From NCBI GenBank assembly GCA_031265845.1, contig JAISCC010000040.1:25285-89284 (forward strand): 64,000 nucleotides of DNA, written 5' to 3'. Origin of the DNA: Treponema sp. (GTDB lineage: Bacteria; Spirochaetota; Spirochaetia; Treponematales; Breznakiellaceae). Under the pieces are notes generated by a model. That model made no database searches and was not told the DNA's origin. It worked only from the letters and a program-made list of their open reading frames with translations. The translations under genes and the position numbers were made by a program. Shown here in pieces: positions 52,852 through 61,898 of this stretch. How positions within the stretch are numbered: the first letter of the stretch is position 1; each line of letters opens with the position of its first letter.

Positions 52852-54306
52852 TTAAGCGTCTTTCAAGAAAGCGGCGTAGCCCCTGTACGCTGTCCACAGG
52901 TCTATCTTGCTGATCACCTCGAATGGCGAGTGCATGGACAACACCGGTATGCCGCAGTCAAGCGTGTCAACGCCCAGATTCGCCGCATGTTGGGCGATGG
53001 TGCCGCCGCCGCCCTTGTCCACCTTGCCCAGATTGCCGAACTGCCACCGGACGCCGTGTCTGTCCAGAATGGACTGCACTTTTTGCAGGAATTCCGCGTT
53101 GGCGTCGCTGCCCCCAACCTTGCCCCGGACACCCGTGTATTTTGAGAGCGCAAGCCCTTTTCCGCAATAGGAAGCGGTTTTTTTGTCGAACACATCGCCG
53201 AAATTAGGATCATACGCCGCGTTCACATCGGTTGAAAGCATGGCTGACCTGTTCAGCGCAAGCCGCAGATCAATATCCGAGTAGCGATCCAGAGTCTGCG
53301 AACACAGATACGCGATAAAGTTTTCAAAAAGCCGTGATTGAGCGCCCGTATTTCCCATTGAGCCTATTTCTTCCTTATCGGTCAGGAGGCAGACCACGGT
53401 CTTTTCGGGTATGCCGCCCCGCTCGCTTGCTTCGGCGCACTCAAGCGTGGCGCGGAACGCGGCGTAGGCGCAACACCGGTCGTCGTGTCCATAGGCGCCG
53501 ATAAGACTGCGGTCAAGTCCAACATCCCGCGCCTTGTGAGCCGGGACGAACTCGATCTCAGCGGATGCGAAATTTTCCTCCGTGACGCCGTACTTCTGGT
53601 TGAGCGCGTTGAGAATCGTGAGCTTCACTTTTTCCTTCACCTTTTCGTCTTTGAACGGTTCGGAACCGGCAAGCACGTCAAGCTCTTCGCCCCGCACAAA
53701 CTCGTTGGCTTTCTTCTGCATCTGATCCTGCGCCAAATGCGGCAAAAGGTCGGTGATCACGAACACCGGATCGTCCTCATCCTCGCCAATGCGGACGGTC
53801 TGTTTTTCCCCGTTTTTATTGAACACAACGCCGTGCATGGCGAGCGGGATGGTCGTCCATTGGTAATGCTTGATTCCACCGTAGTAATGGGTGTCGAAAA
53901 TGGCGAAACCGCCGTCTTCATAGAGCGGATTCGTCTTCAGATCAATGCGAGGCGAGTCAATATGAGCGCCCACGATATTCACACCTTCTTTTATGGACAC
54001 TCGTCCGACAATCGCGAACACGAGGGACTTTCCCCTATTGTTCTGGTACACCTTGTCCCCTGCTTTCAGCCGCCTCCCTTCCAAAAGCGCGGCTTCAATA
54101 TCCATAAAGCCTTGTTCTTTCAGGATGGAAAGACACTCCGCGTTGAATTCCCGTTCTGTCTTGCCTTTATCAATGAATCGTTTGTACTGTTCCGCAAATG
54201 CAACTATCGCGTCCCTGTCGTTTTCTCCGATTGTCTCCCAGCGCGACTTGATTTCAAACGTCAACTTTTCCGCAAGCCGCTGCCCTTCCGTCTTTTGTTC
54301 TTCCAA
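52852..54306 (-). CDS. M18-family aminopeptidase
   Basis: 484 residues if TTG 54306 is the start: GAGGAGG lies six bases before it, whereas the GTG at 54321 would put that ribosome site inside the gene. Zinc ligands and catalytic residues appear in IVGAHIDSPRIDLK, GHDDRCCAYAAF, LTDKEEIGSMGNTGAQS and VLSMHSPFEVISK. It is the longer bacterial (clostridial/spirochete) aspartyl-aminopeptidase type, forming large cytoplasmic oligomers that trim peptides. Confidence 0.9.
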   Translation of the reverse strand: MEEQKTEGQRLAEKLTFEIKSRWETIGENDRDAIVAFAEQYKRFIDKGKTEREFNAECLSILKEQGFMDIEAALLEGRRLKAGDKVYQNNRGKSLVFAIVGRVSIKEGVNIVGAHIDSPRIDLKTNPLYEDGGFAIFDTHYYGGIKHYQWTTIPLAMHGVVFNKNGEKQTVRIGEDEDDPVFVITDLLPHLAQDQMQKKANEFVRGEELDVLAGSEPFKDEKVKEKVKLTILNALNQKYGVTEENFASAEIEFVPAHKARDVGLDRSLIGAYGHDDRCCAYAAFRATLECAEASERGGIPEKTVVCLLTDKEEIGSMGNTGAQSRLFENFIAYLCSQTLDRYSDIDLRLALNRSAMLSTDVNAAYDPNFGDVFDKKTASYCGKGLALSKYTGVRGKVGGSDANAEFLQKVQSILDRHGVRWQFGNLGKVDKGGGGTIAQHAANLGVDTLDCGIPVLSMHSPFEVISKIDLWTAYRGYAAFLKDA

Positions 54307-54512
54307 AGAGAACCTCCTCACTATCGGGTTTCATTGTAGTGATTGCGCGTAGGAATTTCAAGGCGCAGTCTTGAACGCCTCGTCCGCATGGAGGCGAGCG
54401 TGGGGGAGCTGGCAAAGCTGGCAAAGCCTTGCCGCTCGCTTTTTCTTACAATTTTTCAAGATCGGCTGTCAATGCCGCGTGAAAATTTCGTTCTTTAAGG
54501 TGGGCGCGACAA

Positions 54513-55000
54513 TCACCATGCCACATGTATGGGAAAACGCCCGCGCATGAACATGAAGTATCCGGCAGCTTCCCGAAACAGATTTCTTGTCCGCAACCGC
54601 TGGAACGTCGTCAATTCGCCCAGCCTGCCGGAGCGAAGCCGTGAACGCCCTTGTTCCGGGGCGTTACCCCCCGCCTCTATCATCGCCAATAGTTCCGCAT
54701 CCCGTTCCGTGCGTCCTTCCGTGCGCCAGACCGCCCTGGCGTCATCCCAGTTCCATTCCGCCAACAACATGTTCATCACCTCCCAAGCGTCAGCCGCGTC
54801 AGCCTCCAAAAATTCTTTCAGGATGTCATGCTCCACGCAGTATCTCACAGCCTCACTTTCGTCACGAACGCGCTGTATCCGCGCAACGGCTCGCTCCGCC
54901 GAACCGCCTCTTCGCTCCGCCCTTCATCGATGTTTTTTTACACCTTCACGGACAGTCCCAGCCATTCGCCCCGCTCGAAAGAGTCGGACAACCGCATGAC
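54513..55000 (-). pseudogene. Rpn-type PD-(D/E)XK nuclease/transposase relic (C-terminal part)
   Basis: Minus-strand pieces read LSDSFERGEWLGLSV, NIDEGRSEEAVRRSE then YSAFVTKVR, and after a shift YCVEHDILKEFLEADAADAW, EVMNMLLAEWNWDDA. This is the conserved C-terminal half of the Rpn (recombination-promoting nuclease) family abundant in treponemes. The N-terminal nuclease core is not found and the frame is broken twice. Confidence 0.65.
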
Positions 55001-55297
55001 GCTCTAGTCAACGCGGTGAACCCGGAGCGGGGCATGAGAGGTTTCTTCGCGCGGCACAACGGCTTGTTGTCCGCGATTTTCTCGCAGGCGTGCGCTGGGT
55101 ATAGCAGCGGATTTCTGGCAAATTTGCACCACGAACGGCGCGGACGGGAGGCTGACGCGATGCGAACCGCTCCCTCGCTCCACCGGACGCCTGCGGAACA
55201 TTCCGCTCTTCAGAACCGCCCTTGAAGCGCGCGACAATCGCTCGCGGATGTAAAGCGTGAAATGTCAGCCGCCATTCATAAATTTTTCAAAAGCGGC
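55001..55297. other. intergenic region, nothing firm
   Basis: GC-rich, possibly more eroded Rpn sequence. The short open frames carry no recognised motif. Confidence 0.3.
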
Positions 55298-55326
55298 TTG
55301 ACACGAGCGATAGTATGGCGTATACT
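55298..55326 (+). promoter_or_regulatory. consensus promoter upstream of a poly-C leader
   Basis: TTGACA (55298-55303), 17-nt spacer, TATACT (55321-55326). It is the same combination as the promoter at 21598-21626, which also precedes a C14 tract. Confidence 0.75.
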
Positions 55327-55361
55327 TTCTGCAAGTTTCAGAACCTTCATAAAGAAAGCAG

Positions 55362-55727
55362 GTGAAAGTGAACAAACCGTATTATTCAATCAGGCGCGCC
55401 GCCGCTTTCAAGCGTACGCCCCCCCCCCCCCCATGTTCTCTTGAAGTAACTTCTTATATCATAAAGAGTAGCTCTCAGAATGGCGTACGGATTAGCGCCA
55501 ACTATACATATAAAGAGAGATCGGCGCGGTTTCTCCGTCTTCCTCCCCAGGCTCCTGCAATCCGCTGGAAGCTTGTGGAAACACTTTTGAATATATGCGA
55601 TTGCGCACTTTGCGCCATCCTAAAGCGGCGGAACGCGGGAGCTACGCTGGCTACATTTTGGCGGCTGTTCTATAGCTTCCGCTGTAACACAGGAGACTTG
55701 CCCGTACGGGCGGTTCATATATTTTGA
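55362..55727 (+). CDS. leader ORF with poly-C tract (uncertain)
   Basis: 121 codons from GTG 55362 (or 55368 with AGGTGA ahead), reading PPPPP across the C14 tract. The rest has no motif. Gain or loss of one C would end the frame early. It may be a switchable leader for the lipoprotein gene at 55862 or chance. Confidence 0.25.
   Translation: MKVNKPYYSIRRAAAFKRTPPPPPCSLEVTSYIIKSSSQNGVRISANYTYKERSARFLRLPPQAPAIRWKLVETLLNICDCALCAILKRRNAGATLATFWRLFYSFRCNTGDLPVRAVHIF
55419..55432. repeat. 14-nt poly-C tract
   Basis: An uninterrupted C14 about 90 bp after a consensus promoter and 430 bp before a lipoprotein gene on the same strand. Confidence 0.85.
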
Positions 55728-55861
55728 AAGAGGAGCCTCCAAAGCCGGCCGCTTCCGCCAAGAATGACGCCGACTTTGGAGGAACGCTAAACGCATTGCC
55801 AGGTTACGCTTTTTCAAGCGGAATTGCAATACGTTTAGTCCTCTTGATTTGGAGGACAGTT

Positions 55862-56320
55862 ATGAAAAAGAAACTGTTTTTTGCGGGAATGTTGGTCTGC
55901 GTACTGACATTCGGAATGGCGGTTGTTGGATGCGGCGGCGATGATGAGCCGAATACCGATCCTAAAAAAATCGTCATTACCGGGCTTACTGGTAAAAGCG
56001 GTGAGGCTCAAATTGGGATTTTCAGCGGTTTTGGCGAGAACGACATGACTGCGTATGGCGAAGGTACAATTTCCGGCGCTTCTGTTGAGCTTCCCCTATA
56101 TATATACTCGGAGGGAGAAACAGTTTGGACCGGCAATGGGGCGTATTACCTCATGCTCTTCGATGGTGAGGCTGAATATATCTTCACAGACGGCAAGACA
56201 TTTGAACAACTTGGAATATCCGGTGAGCAGGACATAGCAAAATTGCCAAAATATAACATCACGGCCGCGACATCTACCATTGCGTTTGACAAGTTTAAGG
56301 AGCCTCCTGCCTACGAATAA
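55862..56320 (+). CDS. small lipoprotein, unknown function
   Basis: 152 residues from ATG 55862 behind GGAGGACAGTT. Signal peptide with lipobox GMAVVGCGG; the mature part begins Gly-Gly-Asp-Asp, which in many bacteria favours inner or surface retention. The body (KIVITGLTGKSGEAQIGIFS; GTISGASVELPLYIYSEG) looks like a small beta-sandwich. Similar short lipoproteins are common in treponemes. A hairpin (56362-56386, GGGGCGTTT/AAACGTCCC) follows. Confidence 0.75.
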   Translation: MKKKLFFAGMLVCVLTFGMAVVGCGGDDEPNTDPKKIVITGLTGKSGEAQIGIFSGFGENDMTAYGEGTISGASVELPLYIYSEGETVWTGNGAYYLMLFDGEAEYIFTDGKTFEQLGISGEQDIAKLPKYNITAATSTIAFDKFKEPPAYE

Positions 56321-56386
56321 CAGACGCATTTTATAGTAGAAATCATGCTGTAAACGTCACTGGCGGGGCGTTTCAAACGTCCCGTC

Positions 56387-56597
56387 TCGCCCTTTAGCCG
56401 CGTTTGGCGCGTCTTGAAGCGCGGGCGCGATGCCGCTTCCTTCGCCTTCCAATCAAGGCGTCCCTATTTCACATGCCATATACGTTAGAACAGCTATAAC
56501 GCTGCGTTTGAGGCGTTCAAACCGCTCTGTTTGAGGCGCTCAAACCAGTCGCCTCCACGAAACGTCCGCCGGCGTGGAGCTTTTTCCCCTCCATGCC
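56387..56597. other. intergenic region, GC-rich short repeats
   Basis: Contains repeated GTTTGAGGCG(T/C)TCAAACC segments near 56506-56546. No gene seen. Confidence 0.4.
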
Positions 56598-56626
56598 TTG
56601 ACTTTGTTTGAAACATCGGACATAAT
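56598..56626 (+). promoter_or_regulatory. promoter of fabH-fabD
   Basis: TTGACT (56598-56603), 17-nt spacer, CATAAT (56621-56626). Confidence 0.6.
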
Positions 56627-56671
56627 TCTAAATTGACAAAAAAATACATCATGTCGAAAAAGGAATATACC

Positions 56672-57688
56672 GTGGGATTTGAAATTATCGGAACCGGCAG
56701 AGCTGTTCCGCCAAAACGAATAACCAACGATGAGTTGGCGAAGACGCTTGACACAAACGATGAATGGATACGCTCGCATACCGGCATAGGAGCGCGGCAT
56801 ATTGCCGATGAACACACCGCGTGCAGCGATTTGGCTGTGGAAGCGGCGCGGAACGCGCTCTCATGGGCTATAGAATGCCACGCCTGCGCTGAAAAGACGC
56901 TGGAAGAGCTTGCCCTGACCGTGGATATGGTGATAGTATGCTCCTCTACAGCGGACTATTTCTGTTGCCCGGCCACGGCATGCATTGTGCAGAACGCCAT
57001 AGGAGCGAAAAACGCGGGCGCTATGGACGTTGTAGATGCCTGCTCAAGTTTTATTTACGGGCTTGAGACCGGAGCGGGTTTGCTTTCGGTGAACAAGGAC
57101 AGGCGGCGTGCGCTCGTCATTGGCGCGGAGGTGCTGTCGCGCTTTGTAGATTGGACCGACCGCGGAACCTGCGTGCTGTTCGGAGATGGAGCGGGCGCTG
57201 TGTTGCTTGAAAAAACGGATTCCTCAAAAGGCCTGTTGCGGACTATTCTGGGCGCGGATGGGTCTGGAGCGGAACATCTGGTTATGAAGCGGGGCGGCTC
57301 GCGCAATCCGTTCAAGCAGGGTGATACGGTCGAGACGCCGCCCCATATCGAAATGAACGGCAGGGCTGTATACAATTTTGCGGTGAGCGCGGTTACTGAG
57401 ACAATCACCAGCCTGCTCAAAGCGGAAAATCTCACTATTGAAGACATAGCGCTCATTGTGCCTCATCAGGCGAATGCGCGGATCGTGCAGGCTGCGGCCA
57501 AGCGGCTCAATATACCGGAAGAGAAATTTTTTCTGAACATCGAAGAATACGCCAATACATCGGCGGCTTCCATTCCCATCGCGCTTGACGAGATCAACCG
57601 GAGCGGCGCTCTGCATTCGGGCGATCTCATTATCTGCGTTGGTTTTGGCGCCGGACTGTCATACGGCGGCAACCTGATCAGATGGTAG
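56672..57688 (+). CDS. fabH: 3-oxoacyl-ACP synthase III (FabH)
   Basis: 338 residues from GTG 56672, eight bases after AAAAGGA; an ATG at 56651 would add seven residues. The thiolase-fold active site is complete: Cys in DVVDACSSFIYGLETGAG, His in IALIVPHQANARIVQAAA and Asn in EEYANTSAASIPIALDE. It condenses an acyl-CoA with malonyl-ACP to start fatty-acid synthesis. fabD follows 46 bp later, giving an initiation pair. Confidence 0.93.
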   Translation: MGFEIIGTGRAVPPKRITNDELAKTLDTNDEWIRSHTGIGARHIADEHTACSDLAVEAARNALSWAIECHACAEKTLEELALTVDMVIVCSSTADYFCCPATACIVQNAIGAKNAGAMDVVDACSSFIYGLETGAGLLSVNKDRRRALVIGAEVLSRFVDWTDRGTCVLFGDGAGAVLLEKTDSSKGLLRTILGADGSGAEHLVMKRGGSRNPFKQGDTVETPPHIEMNGRAVYNFAVSAVTETITSLLKAENLTIEDIALIVPHQANARIVQAAAKRLNIPEEKFFLNIEEYANTSAASIPIALDEINRSGALHSGDLIICVGFGAGLSYGGNLIRW

Positions 57689-57734
57689 GCGGCGCAAAGC
57701 GGCCCGCATTCCACGCGCCGCAAAGGAGAAAATC

Positions 57735-58691
57735 ATGGATGTAAAAGACAAAAAAGCGGCGTTCCTGTTTCCCGGGCAGGGCGCCCAGTACCGGGGCATG
57801 GGACTTGATTTTTATGAAAAGTCGGAAAAGGCGCGGGAACTGTTCTCCCTCTGTTCCGAGGTTGTGGGACTGGACATGAAAACGGCGCTCGAAACCACGG
57901 ATGATGAAGCGCTGAAACGCACCGATGTTTCCCAGCCGGCAATTACGCTGGTCAATCTCGCCGCCGCCGCTTTCCTTGGAGAACGGGGTGTACATCCGGC
58001 GGCTGCGGCCGGTTTCAGCTTGGGGGAATACGCGGCGCTGGCTGCCGCCGGCGTGGTGACGGCGGCAGAATGTTTCCGTCTGGTGACAGAGCGCGGCAAA
58101 GCCATGCAACAAGCCGCCGACGACTTGGGACATGGCGCCAATGCGCCCGGCATGGCTGCGGTGATCGGGCTTTCGCCTGAAAAAATCGCGGAACTGCTCG
58201 CCGAATGGCAGATCGAGGAACTTTTCGCCGCGAACATCAATTCGAAAAAGCAGACCGTGGTGTCAGGCGCCGCATCCGCGCTTGCGCAGGTGGAACCCTT
58301 GTTCAAAGCCGCTGGAGCGCGGCGCTGTATCAGGCTTGCGGTGGCAGGACCTTTCCATTCGCCGCTCATGGCGGGCGCGGTGGAACAGTTCAAGCCATTC
58401 TTGGAAAGCGCCGCATTTAGCGATCCGTGTATCGCGCTGTATTCCAATGTTACCGGCGCTCTTATAACGAGCGGCGCGGAAGCGAAAAGCCTCGCCCTGT
58501 GGCAGATGGTGAGTCCGGTGCAATGGGTTGCCGAGGAGCGGGCGCTCATTGAGAGCGGCGGCTTTGACATCGCGCTGGAAACCGGACCCGGCGCCGTGCT
58601 TGCGGGCTTGTGGCGGGACATGGAAAGCTCCATCCCCTGCCTTGCAGCCGGAACCATTCAGGCGATAGACGCGCAGGGCGCGGCGGTTTAG
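57735..58691 (+). CDS. fabD: malonyl-CoA:ACP transacylase (FabD)
   Basis: 318 residues behind AAAGGAG. LFPGQGAQYRGMG at the start, nucleophile Ser in AAGFSLGEYAALAAAG, catalytic His in AVAGPFHSPLM and QMVSPVQW near the end. The elbow is GFSLG instead of the usual GHSLG. It loads malonyl groups onto acyl carrier protein. A CCCAAAA/TTTTGGG hairpin at 58711-58750 may terminate the pair. Confidence 0.92.
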   Translation: MDVKDKKAAFLFPGQGAQYRGMGLDFYEKSEKARELFSLCSEVVGLDMKTALETTDDEALKRTDVSQPAITLVNLAAAAFLGERGVHPAAAAGFSLGEYAALAAAGVVTAAECFRLVTERGKAMQQAADDLGHGANAPGMAAVIGLSPEKIAELLAEWQIEELFAANINSKKQTVVSGAASALAQVEPLFKAAGARRCIRLAVAGPFHSPLMAGAVEQFKPFLESAAFSDPCIALYSNVTGALITSGAEAKSLALWQMVSPVQWVAEERALIESGGFDIALETGPGAVLAGLWRDMESSIPCLAAGTIQAIDAQGAAV

Positions 58692-58710
58692 CCATCACAA
58701 TGGTTGTTGA

Positions 58711-58750
58711 GCGTTTCCCAAAATTGTCGCTCTGCGCGTTTTGGGAAAAC
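58711..58750 (+). terminator. hairpin after fabD
   Basis: GCGTTTCCCAAAA and TTTTGGGAAAAC pair around a loop of about 15 nt, 20 bp past the stop. Confidence 0.5.
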
Positions 58751-58779
58751 CTCTGTTTATAACCTATAGAAAGCGCCAT

Positions 58780-58945
58780 ACTATTTATTCGCAGTGGGGT
58801 CTAATACCCCGATTCAGGGCGGTTGGAATTGGCGACGCCAACAAAAAATCATAGTTGACCCCACAGGTACATAATTTCCTTACAGTCGAACCTCGTAAAT
58901 AATGCAACGCTTACAGGATACCCCGCCCTTCAGGGCGGGGAGGTT
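58780..58945. repeat. dispersed repeat copy ending in an IS605-like hairpin
   Basis: Shares several blocks with 34521-34690. It ends TACAGGATACC followed by the perfect hairpin CCCCGCCCT-TCA-GGGCGGGG (58921-58940) and AGG, the form of an IS200/IS605 right end. No tnpA or tnpB remains nearby. Confidence 0.55.
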
Positions 58946-59302
58946 CATTGAAAACTGAAAAAAGAGGAGACTGGAAAGCAGCGGGACGCAGTTGGCGGCG
59001 CATAGCCGTTGTTTTTCCACTACGGGGACAAGTGGCGGGATGGGTATGACTATAGAGCGCCTTATACGTCCGACATTGTGTTTGAAATCTACGATTCAGG
59101 TCTAAACGTGATAAAAACCATTGACGCAGACGATGGCAACGCCTATTCAAACGCAATAGGCGCTAATGGCGTTAATTATCAAAAAGGAACATAAACAACG
59201 GGAACATGGGCATGTAAAAATTGTTCCTTAATAACGGATATGCCAGCAACAATGGCTCCTCTGCGATTTATTAGAAGTACGGCTGAGACGCTGTTTCCGG
59301 GC
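58946..59302. other. intergenic region with a short orphan frame
   Basis: A plus frame at 59009-59194 reads YGDKWRDGYDYRAPYTSDIV and ends YSNAIGANGVNYQKGT. It looks protein-like but lacks a ribosome site and family; possibly the tail of a lost gene. Confidence 0.3.
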
Positions 59303-59351
59303 GGAGCGGGAGAGGGTCCGGTCGTGTTTTCCGGCTTTCTCCCGCTCCCGC
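59301..59351 (-). terminator. large hairpin after the outer-membrane gene
   Basis: GCGGAGCGGGAGA and TCTCCCGCTCCCGC pair with one bulge around a loop of about 24 nt, 23 bp beyond the stop of the leftward gene. No U-run. Confidence 0.45.
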
Positions 59352-59373
59352 CAACTGGCGGGGGGATGCGGCG

Positions 59374-60783
59374 CTATTGGACGCCAAGAGGCTCCTCTTC
59401 CATCCGGTCTGCGGCGCCGTCATAATAAGCCGCAGATTCAGCGTCTTCAGACGGGTTGTCAGAGTTGTCCAGATAGCCCGAATCAATTTCGGCGCTTTCA
59501 GACGGATTGTCCGTATAGCCGTCGTCATTGTCAACGTATCCTTCCTCAGCCGCAGGCTGCTCCGCCGCCTTTTTATCGGAGCCAGTTATAACTCCGACAA
59601 GGGACCTGCGCGTCCAGACGCGATCCCGCGGCTTCGCTTTCGGACGGAAGGCGAAGCTCAGATCGATGGCCGGCACGGAAAGTTGCCCCGGCTCAAGCCC
59701 AAGCTCCTTGCCATAATAGGCGAAATCCAACTCAAAGAGACCGAATTTCAAGCCCAACCCAACTGCGGGCAACATTTCATTCATGCCGAGCCGGACATAG
59801 ATCATATCCAGCATTGAGATTTGCAACCCGATCCCAATGTCAAGGGCCGCATTTCGCCGGGTGTAATCGCGTTGCTGGAAAGCGTTGGTCATGTCGCGCC
59901 AGTCAAACGCGACGGTTACGCCCGTATTGGCCAAAAAGGTTGGCGCCCCAGCCCAGAAACGCCCGATCTTTATATCGTAGGCCACGCCGAGGTTCATTGA
60001 GAACGGCACAACATAACCGCTGTCGTCAGAACCCACAAGGTCGGCCACCGCGACGCCGCGGGTGACTATGTCGTCAAAGACCAGTCCGGCCGAAAGTCCG
60101 ATGTCCCACCGGTACATGAAGCCCATGTCAAACCCCGCGCCGACTATGACGGGCGCTGAAACCCCGTCCAGCAGATCGTTTCCGCCCATGACATCCATAA
60201 GGCTCATTTGCTCGGACAGCTTCACGCGGACGAAAGGCTTCACCGTAAGGCCGAAGTCCACCGCATGCTCGCCGGTGTCGAGAATTTTGAAGGCCGCGCC
60301 GAAGGGAACTATCACATCGGCGAACATGTCGAGTTTGATTGTCGTTCCGATGATATTCGGATTGGCGAAGACGCGATCCCATACGCCAAAGCCGAACCCG
60401 TCGGACACGTGGGCGATTGACAAGGGGAATTCGCGGAGTTCCAAGCCCAGGGGGATCTTCCCGCCTTTCAGCAAGTCTCCGGCGTTGGCGAGCGCGCCTA
60501 TGTCGCCGCTCGCCATCTGTACGATGGGATCAATGAGGCCGAACGTCTTTCCCGGGCTGAGCAGCGTGGGGGCGAGGGTGAAGACGCTGTTTTGCCGCGT
60601 CCGCATAATCGCGGCGGGATTCACCAAAAGGCTGAACACATTGTCGGTGTACGCCACATGGTCGCCGCCCATGCCGTTGCTCCGCGCGGTCGGCATTGTG
60701 AAGCGGGGCATGGCCGCGTCTTCGGCGAACAGAGCGGAGAGGCGCCAGAGCACAAAACACAAAGCGATAGTTTTTTTCATCAT
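59374..60783 (-). CDS. outer-membrane beta-barrel protein with acidic repeat tail
   Basis: 469 residues, start MMKKTIALCFVLWRLSALFA behind AAAGGAG; signal peptide ends near ALFAED. Residues 30-400 resemble the FadL/PorV-like barrel proteins of treponemes (ARSNGMGGDHVAYTDNVFSL; LLVNPAAIMRT). The C-terminal 70 residues are a polar acidic tail with repeats: GYVDNDDGYTDNPSES, then GYLDNSDNPSED. A tail after a barrel could be surface-exposed or periplasmic. Two lipoprotein genes lie upstream in the same direction. Confidence 0.7.
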   Translation of the reverse strand: MMKKTIALCFVLWRLSALFAEDAAMPRFTMPTARSNGMGGDHVAYTDNVFSLLVNPAAIMRTRQNSVFTLAPTLLSPGKTFGLIDPIVQMASGDIGALANAGDLLKGGKIPLGLELREFPLSIAHVSDGFGFGVWDRVFANPNIIGTTIKLDMFADVIVPFGAAFKILDTGEHAVDFGLTVKPFVRVKLSEQMSLMDVMGGNDLLDGVSAPVIVGAGFDMGFMYRWDIGLSAGLVFDDIVTRGVAVADLVGSDDSGYVVPFSMNLGVAYDIKIGRFWAGAPTFLANTGVTVAFDWRDMTNAFQQRDYTRRNAALDIGIGLQISMLDMIYVRLGMNEMLPAVGLGLKFGLFELDFAYYGKELGLEPGQLSVPAIDLSFAFRPKAKPRDRVWTRRSLVGVITGSDKKAAEQPAAEEGYVDNDDGYTDNPSESAEIDSGYLDNSDNPSEDAESAAYYDGAADRMEEEPLGVQ

Positions 60784-60799
60784 ATTTCTCCTTTCTTTA

Positions 60800-61642
60800 T
60801 TATTTGGCGAGACCGAAAGCGTCCCCTATGGGGCCGGTGATTGGGTTGTCTTTGAATTCGCCGCCGCCACTGGCGATGAGGTTGAGGTACGCGCCCAGGA
60901 CGACAATTTCCGGAGCCGCATGATCATCAGTGACAATAAACTTTCCGTCTGCGTTGACGCTGATGGGAATGTCGCTGGCGCTCAAATTCCTCAAATCGAC
61001 GTCGGACACGTCTCCCGTCGTATCCTCAATCACCGCCATGGCGAGCGTCACAACCGCCATCCCCACATCCGCAGGCTTCGCGGCGCCCGCGAAGTCTTGT
61101 GAGAATTCCGGCGTTCCTCCAGTTCCATCCTTCAGGCTGTGTCCTGCGATCTCGGCGAGATTCGCCGCCGCCGCAGGGCCGCGCACCCTGAAATCGCTTT
61201 GAATGTCTGTGAAGAGGTTCTTTACAGTCTCTTCAATCTTTTCCGCGTCAAGGTTTTCGAAATCGCTTAAATCGCCGAGTACGCTTGTCGCGTTGCTGAC
61301 AAGCGAAGTCCCCAGCCCTGACGCCTCAATCGCAAGTCTCATCCCCGCGTTCTGCAACGCCAGCCGATCAGCGGAGGAAAGCCCGCTTTTATCAAGATCA
61401 GCCTTGATTTTCTTCATAAGCGCCTCCGCCAGATCAGGGTTGCCGGCGGACTCCGCGATCCACTGATCGACGTTGCCGGCGCTCACGTCAATGTTGGACG
61501 GGTCGTAGTCGCGGGGCGCGCCCCAGCTTGTACCGAAGAAATCATCGCATGAAACAAACGCGACCGCTGCGGCGATCAAAAGGGCGAGCAATGGACTCGC
61601 GCCTTTTCCCTTTTTCACGAAAAACAGTTTTTTATCCATCAT
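60800..61642 (-). CDS. lipoprotein, unknown function
   Basis: 280 residues behind AAGGAGCGGTTT. A basic start (MMDKKLFFVKKGKG), hydrophobic segment and lipobox VAFVSCDD. The mature part is mostly helical (LAEALMKKIKADLDKSGLSS; LDAEKIEETVKNLFTDIQ). It begins 17 bp upstream of the barrel gene in the same direction, so the two are probably one transcript and may work together at the outer membrane. No domain recognised. Confidence 0.75.
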   Translation of the reverse strand: MMDKKLFFVKKGKGASPLLALLIAAAVAFVSCDDFFGTSWGAPRDYDPSNIDVSAGNVDQWIAESAGNPDLAEALMKKIKADLDKSGLSSADRLALQNAGMRLAIEASGLGTSLVSNATSVLGDLSDFENLDAEKIEETVKNLFTDIQSDFRVRGPAAAANLAEIAGHSLKDGTGGTPEFSQDFAGAAKPADVGMAVVTLAMAVIEDTTGDVSDVDLRNLSASDIPISVNADGKFIVTDDHAAPEIVVLGAYLNLIASGGGEFKDNPITGPIGDAFGLAK

Positions 61643-61688
61643 AAACCGCTCCTTAAAAAAAATGATTTTACTATTCTACACAGAATAG

Positions 61689-61704
61689 GTTTTATATAAA
61701 ACCC
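61689..61704. promoter_or_regulatory. palindrome GGTTTTATATAAAACC upstream of the lipoprotein gene
   Basis: A perfect 16-bp palindrome, with a second small one (ATTCTACACAGAAT) at 61671-61684, about 45 bp before the start codon. It may be an operator or part of the promoter. Confidence 0.45.
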
Positions 61705-61752
61705 CCAGACTTTCAAAAAAGACGGAGGATTTTCCTATAGAAAAATATGAAA

Positions 61753-61779
61753 AGCGGATCGCCTTGTGGACGATCCGCT
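61753..61779 (-). terminator. terminator of the Fn3 lipoprotein gene
   Basis: On the minus strand AGCGGATCG, a nine-base loop, CGATCCGCT and then TTTTC; a 9-bp perfect stem with U-run, 120 bp after the stop. Confidence 0.65.
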
Positions 61780-61898
61780 AAGCGGGCTTGCCAGGGGTGG
61801 CAAAGCCGCTTTTGATTTTTACTTGTTTTTATTTACTGTAGGAGGCTTCGCAAACGTTCAATACACGGCTCCCACCACGCGCCATTACTACCAACTCA

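Noticed and set aside
57812..58657. 281-codon minus frame over fabD
   Set aside because: Low-complexity Ser/Ala-rich shadow of a well-supported gene.
60062..61102. 346-codon plus frame
   Set aside because: Antisense to the outer-membrane and lipoprotein genes, both of which have signal peptides and ribosome sites.
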